Shown one piece after another: positions 6,425 through 9,278 of a stretch of DNA of 9,278 bases. The DNA is taken from assembly GCA_947486675.1 (NCBI GenBank), contig CANKUF010000015.1:1-9278 (forward strand). The letters are read 5' to 3'. Source of the stretch: Acidimicrobiaceae bacterium (GTDB lineage Bacteria; Actinomycetota; Acidimicrobiia; Acidimicrobiales; Ilumatobacteraceae). The first letter of the stretch is position 1. The number at the start of each line of letters is the position of its first letter. Both the position numbers and the translations under genes were made by a program. Below the pieces are notes generated by a model. That model was not told the origin of the DNA. It worked only from the letters and a program-made list of their open reading frames with translations, and made no database searches.

Positions 6425-7318
6425 TGGGAACTGTTCAATCACTTCGCGTAATTCGGCAACAACAGCATTGCGTAGAGCGGCAACTGTTTTGCCAAGTCGC
6501 ACAACCACGAGATCTCGGTCCGGGATCACCATGATGTATTGGCCTTCATAGCCCGAGGCAACAAGGCTGTTGCGCTCTCCTGGCAATGTCCACCAATGGG
6601 CTCCGTACCCCAAACCTGTATCGCTATCGAACACGTGTTGTGCTCGCGCATGCTCCACCCAGCCCTCGGGCAGAACTTGCTTCCCGTTATGCATACCGTC
6701 TTGCAGGTATAACTGTCCAAACTTGGCAAACTCTCGTGCCGTTGCATACACGTACGAAGAACCAATAAACGTTCCAGCGGGATCAAACTTTGGTTCTGCT
6801 CGCATACCAATTGCATCGAAAAATCTGGTGCGCATGAAGTGCTCCATATTTGCGTGCGAGCCCGCAGAGTCGCCAAGCACGTTGCCTAACAGCCGCGTCA
6901 CAATGTTTGTCGTTCCCGATGAATACACCCATTCAGCGCCAGGCACCACAGCGAGTGGCTGCGCAATGGCGTACCCCGCATTGTCGTCCTTTCCAGAACC
7001 AAACAACATGTCAATCACATCGGATACGTCGTCATCTACATAGTCCTCCACCCACGAAAGACCCGAGCGCATTTCCAGCAGTTGCTGCAGTGTGATGTTG
7101 CGACGTTCATCGTTGGCCCATTCTGGAAACAGATTGCTGTTTTCAACGTGCAACAAGCCATCCATTTGCGCGATGCCCACTAGGGCATGCGTCATACTCT
7201 TTGCCATAGACCACGAAATGAGTGTGGTTTGCGCCGTAACTTCTGGACCGTAAAACTCGGACACCACTTCGCCTTTGTGTAACACCAATTGAGCAAGCGT
7301 CATATTGTCAGTTGTCAT
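6407..7318 (-). CDS. SxxK serine hydrolase, class C beta-lactamase / NylB-like fold
   Basis: A 303-residue protein of the Beta-lactamase (PF00144) superfamily. The nucleophile and base are Ser37 and Lys40 (SMAK), Tyr132 is in a YSSGTTN motif, and later come GYGAHWW (237-243) and GYEGQYIMVIPDRDLVVV (256-273), the usual positions of the third motif. These traits fit esterases, peptidases and 6-aminohexanoate-oligomer hydrolases better than true beta-lactamases. There is no signal peptide, so it probably acts in the cytoplasm. The catalytic Ser is about 75 residues closer to the N-terminus than in NylB. The start is well fixed: GGAGG (7330-7326) lies seven bases before ATG 7318, and an in-frame TGA lies 13 codons upstream. 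The ATG overlaps the upstream nuclease stop as ATGA, so the two are co-translated. Substrate unknown. Confidence 0.88.
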   Translation of the reverse strand: MTTDNMTLAQLVLHKGEVVSEFYGPEVTAQTTLISWSMAKSMTHALVGIAQMDGLLHVENSNLFPEWANDERRNITLQQLLEMRSGLSWVEDYVDDDVSDVIDMLFGSGKDDNAGYAIAQPLAVVPGAEWVYSSGTTNIVTRLLGNVLGDSAGSHANMEHFMRTRFFDAIGMRAEPKFDPAGTFIGSSYVYATAREFAKFGQLYLQDGMHNGKQVLPEGWVEHARAQHVFDSDTGLGYGAHWWTLPGERNSLVASGYEGQYIMVIPDRDLVVVRLGKTVAALRNAVVAELREVIEQFPVTGGQ

Positions 7319-8907
7319 TGCTGGGCCTCCAAAAATTTGGCGATGCAGAGCACTTCATCCATCGCATCACTTCTTAACATTCCATGTTCATCATGAACAC
7401 CATTCGGCGCAACGATGGCTTCGTGAACATGTTTGCTTAACGAAGCAAGCGGCATAAATAATTGATCAGCATTACGGGTTGATGCAAGCACCCCGTTGTC
7501 TACTTCGTACACAATGTTGTCAAACGAAACAGTGAATTTTCCTTGACCGCACAATTTCTCCGCTTGCTTCTGCCTGCGCAACACGGTCTCAAAGGTTTGT
7601 ATGCGGTCGCGAAGGTACGCCGCCTCTTCGTACCGCTGAGCCTCGGAGTGAGCATTCATTCGTTCGGTCAATGCATCGCGTACAAAACTGCTCTTACCTG
7701 TAAGCGCATCTGCGGCTTGCTGCACAGCATTGGCATAGGACTCTGGCTCGGCCGTTCCCGAACATGGGCATTGTGCAAGCCCAAGGCGCGCAGCAGAACA
7801 CACCGGCGCACCTTCTGGGGCAACGTAGTTACGACCCATGCGCACCGTGCAGCGACGAAGCGGGATGACCGACTCAATTGCGTCCACCACTTCAGTTGCC
7901 ATGTTGCGCGTCGAAATTGGGCCGATGCAAAGACCTTTCGCAGACGGAGTCTTCGACACCATCAATCGAGGCCACTCTTCATCCGTGGTTAAGCGCACAT
8001 AGCAATACTTTGCCGTTCGCGTTCCCGCATGGTTGTAGCGCGGACGAAGCCTGCCGATAATGCGCAACTCCAAGACTTCGGCGGTCAACAGGTCGGGCGT
8101 TTGAATGAACTCAATCCCCTGCATCAGCTTGAGTAGCGAACCAACCTTCGTGCGCGATTCGTTCGTACCGAAATAACTGCGCACCCGAGAACGCAAGTTG
8201 CTGGCTTTACCCACGTACAACACTTCACCTTGCGCGTCGGTAAACATGTACACACCAGTAGTACGTGGCAATGTCTCGGTGAACTTCAACTTGTTTGCCT
8301 GCGGATGCGAGCCAAGCTTCGGCAAAGCAATGAGATCATTCAAGTCGTACACCCCAAAGCCTGCGGCACGTTCAATGAGGTAGTGCAACAAGTCTCCTGT
8401 TGCCAGAACATCGTTCATCGCACGGTGAGCGGGTTGATGCTTGAGTCCAAGGCTTTCAGCCAACGTTGACAGTTTGCAGTTTGGAACTTCGTTGCGCACC
8501 AGTCGCCTAGCGAGTGAAACCGTGTCAACAACTTTGTTCGTGAGCCTTGGTCTGCCATCTCGTTCGAGGGACGACTGAATAAACCCCATGTCAAATCGCG
8601 CGTTATGGGCAACGATCACCGAGTCTCCAATGAATTCGACCAAGTCGTCGAGCACGTCTTCAATTGGTGGAGAATTCATGACCATGATGTCGGTGATGCC
8701 CGTGAGCATCACGATGAACGATGGAATGGCGCAACCTGGGTTCACCAACGTGTTGAAGCGCGCAATCTCTTCCCCGCCTTGATACTTCACTGCACCGATT
8801 TCAGTGATTCCACCAACTTCGGCAGACGACCCTGCAGTTTCTAAGTCGAGTACGCAAAACACCACATTGGACAATGCCGGACTTGCATCGTCGAGTGAGA
8901 GTTGCAT
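7315..8907 (-). CDS. Composite nuclease: DEDDh exonuclease + GIY-YIG + UVR motif (Rv2191-like)
   Basis: A 530-residue fusion. Residues ~14-178 are a DnaQ/epsilon-like 3'-5' exonuclease with complete metal-binding set: Asp21 and Glu23 (DLETAG), Asp106 (HNARFD), His161 and Asp166 (HRAMND), making it DEDDh type. Residues ~213-295 are a UvrC/Cho-like GIY-YIG nuclease domain with GVY 218-220, YVGK 231-234, Arg241 and Glu280 before RPRYN. Then follow a Cys cluster (370, 380, 382) resembling the UvrC Cys segment, and a UVR-type helical motif (409-446, YEEAAYLRDRI), which in UvrC contacts UvrB. This layout is a known actinobacterial family, not a new one; its role in repair is presumed but poorly defined. 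The gene starts three bases after the ABC ATPase stop and overlaps the next gene by ATGA. No clear ribosome-binding site precedes ATG 8907, consistent with coupling to the upstream gene. Confidence 0.92.
   Translation of the reverse strand: MQLSLDDASPALSNVVFCVLDLETAGSSAEVGGITEIGAVKYQGGEEIARFNTLVNPGCAIPSFIVMLTGITDIMVMNSPPIEDVLDDLVEFIGDSVIVAHNARFDMGFIQSSLERDGRPRLTNKVVDTVSLARRLVRNEVPNCKLSTLAESLGLKHQPAHRAMNDVLATGDLLHYLIERAAGFGVYDLNDLIALPKLGSHPQANKLKFTETLPRTTGVYMFTDAQGEVLYVGKASNLRSRVRSYFGTNESRTKVGSLLKLMQGIEFIQTPDLLTAEVLELRIIGRLRPRYNHAGTRTAKYCYVRLTTDEEWPRLMVSKTPSAKGLCIGPISTRNMATEVVDAIESVIPLRRCTVRMGRNYVAPEGAPVCSAARLGLAQCPCSGTAEPESYANAVQQAADALTGKSSFVRDALTERMNAHSEAQRYEEAAYLRDRIQTFETVLRRQKQAEKLCGQGKFTVSFDNIVYEVDNGVLASTRNADQLFMPLASLSKHVHEAIVAPNGVHDEHGMLRSDAMDEVLCIAKFLEAQQ
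7326..7330 (-). promoter_or_regulatory. Ribosome-binding site of the serine-hydrolase gene
   Basis: GGAGG on the minus strand, seven bases before ATG 7318, lies inside the last codons of the nuclease gene. It is the best Shine-Dalgarno sequence in the window and supports both this start and expression as part of the upstream operon. Confidence 0.7.
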
Positions 8908-8910
8908 GAT

Positions 8911-9278
8911 TTACCGAGTGTAATTCTCGATTCGAGCACACAAATGATCGAGTTCAGTTCGATCGTGGCTGACCACGATGGCACTCACCCCAAGGCGAAC
9001 AAGGTGCTCGCGAATATGGTTCCGCACGCCTTCACGCGACTCTTCGTCTATTGCTGAAAGCGGCTCATCGAGCAAGACCGCTTTGGGCCTGCCAATAAGC
9101 GCTCGAACAATTGCCACACGTTGACTTTGACCTCCCGACAACGTTGTTGCCATTTGCTGCCCAACACCGGCAACACCGAATTGCTCCAGCATCTCGTTCG
9201 CCAACTTTTGAGCCGCAGTGCGTTTCATTCCGCGCATCTGCAGCGGGAAAGCCGCGTTATCAAGGGCGGTCATGAATG
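8911..9278 (-). CDS. ABC transporter ATP-binding protein, C-terminal part
   Basis: The frame is open to the right edge. The ATG at 9273 is internal, since FMTALDNAAFPLQMRG is the usual mid-domain stretch after the Q-loop, so Walker A and the Q-loop lie off the window. Numbered from that Met: signature LSGGQ (45-49), Walker B AVLLDEP with Glu70, D-loop SAID (73-76), and H-loop His103 in VVSHDRTE. The LDEPLSAID wording is typical of importer ATPases of the CysA/ModC/PotA type. The protein stops about 17 residues after the H-loop, without the customary GxIxQxG strand or a TOBE domain. It would be the first visible gene of an operon running into the nuclease. Energises uptake of an unknown solute; no permease or binding protein is visible here. 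Confidence 0.9.
   Translation of the reverse strand, partial: FMTALDNAAFPLQMRGMKRTAAQKLANEMLEQFGVAGVGQQMATTLSGGQSQRVAIVRALIGRPKAVLLDEPLSAIDEESREGVRNHIREHLVRLGVSAIVVSHDRTELDHLCARIENYTR

Noticed and set aside
6402..6436. Direct repeat AACTGTT at 6402 and 6430 flanking the stop region
   Set aside because: Seven bases is too short to mean much, and no insertion-like sequence lies between the copies.
7543..7992. 149-codon plus-strand frame inside the nuclease gene
   Set aside because: It is antisense to the Cys cluster and UVR region; its composition is shadow-like and it has no start signal.
1..9278. Mobile elements, CRISPR arrays, tRNAs, toxin-antitoxin pairs or phage genes
   Set aside because: I looked for transposase or integrase motifs, regular spaced repeats, cloverleaf-like segments and small paired genes. 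None was found; the window reads as compact core chromosome.

Overview
The window looks like chromosomal core sequence from a free-living actinobacterium, probably an Acidimicrobiia-type lineage of moderate GC (near half by eye). This is inferred from three things: an F420-type luciferase-like oxidoreductase, a DEDDh exonuclease/GIY-YIG/UVR fusion of the Actinobacteria-specific type (as in mycobacterial Rv2191), and a class A penicillin-binding protein with a Thr/Pro-rich C-terminal tail. Two genes also appear to be leaderless, which is common in Actinobacteria. Coding density is very high. No gap between genes exceeds about 100 bases, and there are no tRNAs, rRNAs, insertion sequences, integrases or CRISPR repeats.

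Layout from left to right. (1) Positions 2777-1, minus strand: a bifunctional class A PBP followed by a coiled-coil/zinc-ribbon protein that runs off the left edge. The two are coupled by a TAATG stop/start overlap. (2) Positions 2792-4039, plus strand: a luciferase-like (LLM) oxidoreductase that starts almost back to back with the PBP, then a small cold-shock protein with its own leader. (3) Positions 5459-4053, minus strand: an amidase-signature hydrolase, convergent with the cold-shock gene. (4) Positions 5515-6423, plus strand: a 10-TM EamA/DMT permease, divergent from the amidase. (5) Positions 9278-6407, minus strand: an apparent operon of an ABC transporter ATPase (cut by the right edge), the composite exonuclease/GIY-YIG nuclease, and a cytoplasmic SxxK serine hydrolase of the class C beta-lactamase/NylB type. 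This hydrolase overlaps the nuclease gene by ATGA, and its 3' end overlaps the 3' end of the EamA gene.

Functional themes are cell-wall synthesis (PBP), nucleic-acid maintenance (composite nuclease), RNA chaperoning (Csp), redox chemistry (LLM) and possible uptake or turnover of amides (amidase, permease and SxxK hydrolase side by side). The most notable sequence-level signals are regulatory. Two genes share the layout TANNNT, six bases, start codon, with no room for a Shine-Dalgarno site. Both convergent gene junctions carry a hairpin lying in coding sequence. I see no convincing undescribed multi-gene system. The items below are second-look candidates rather than discoveries.
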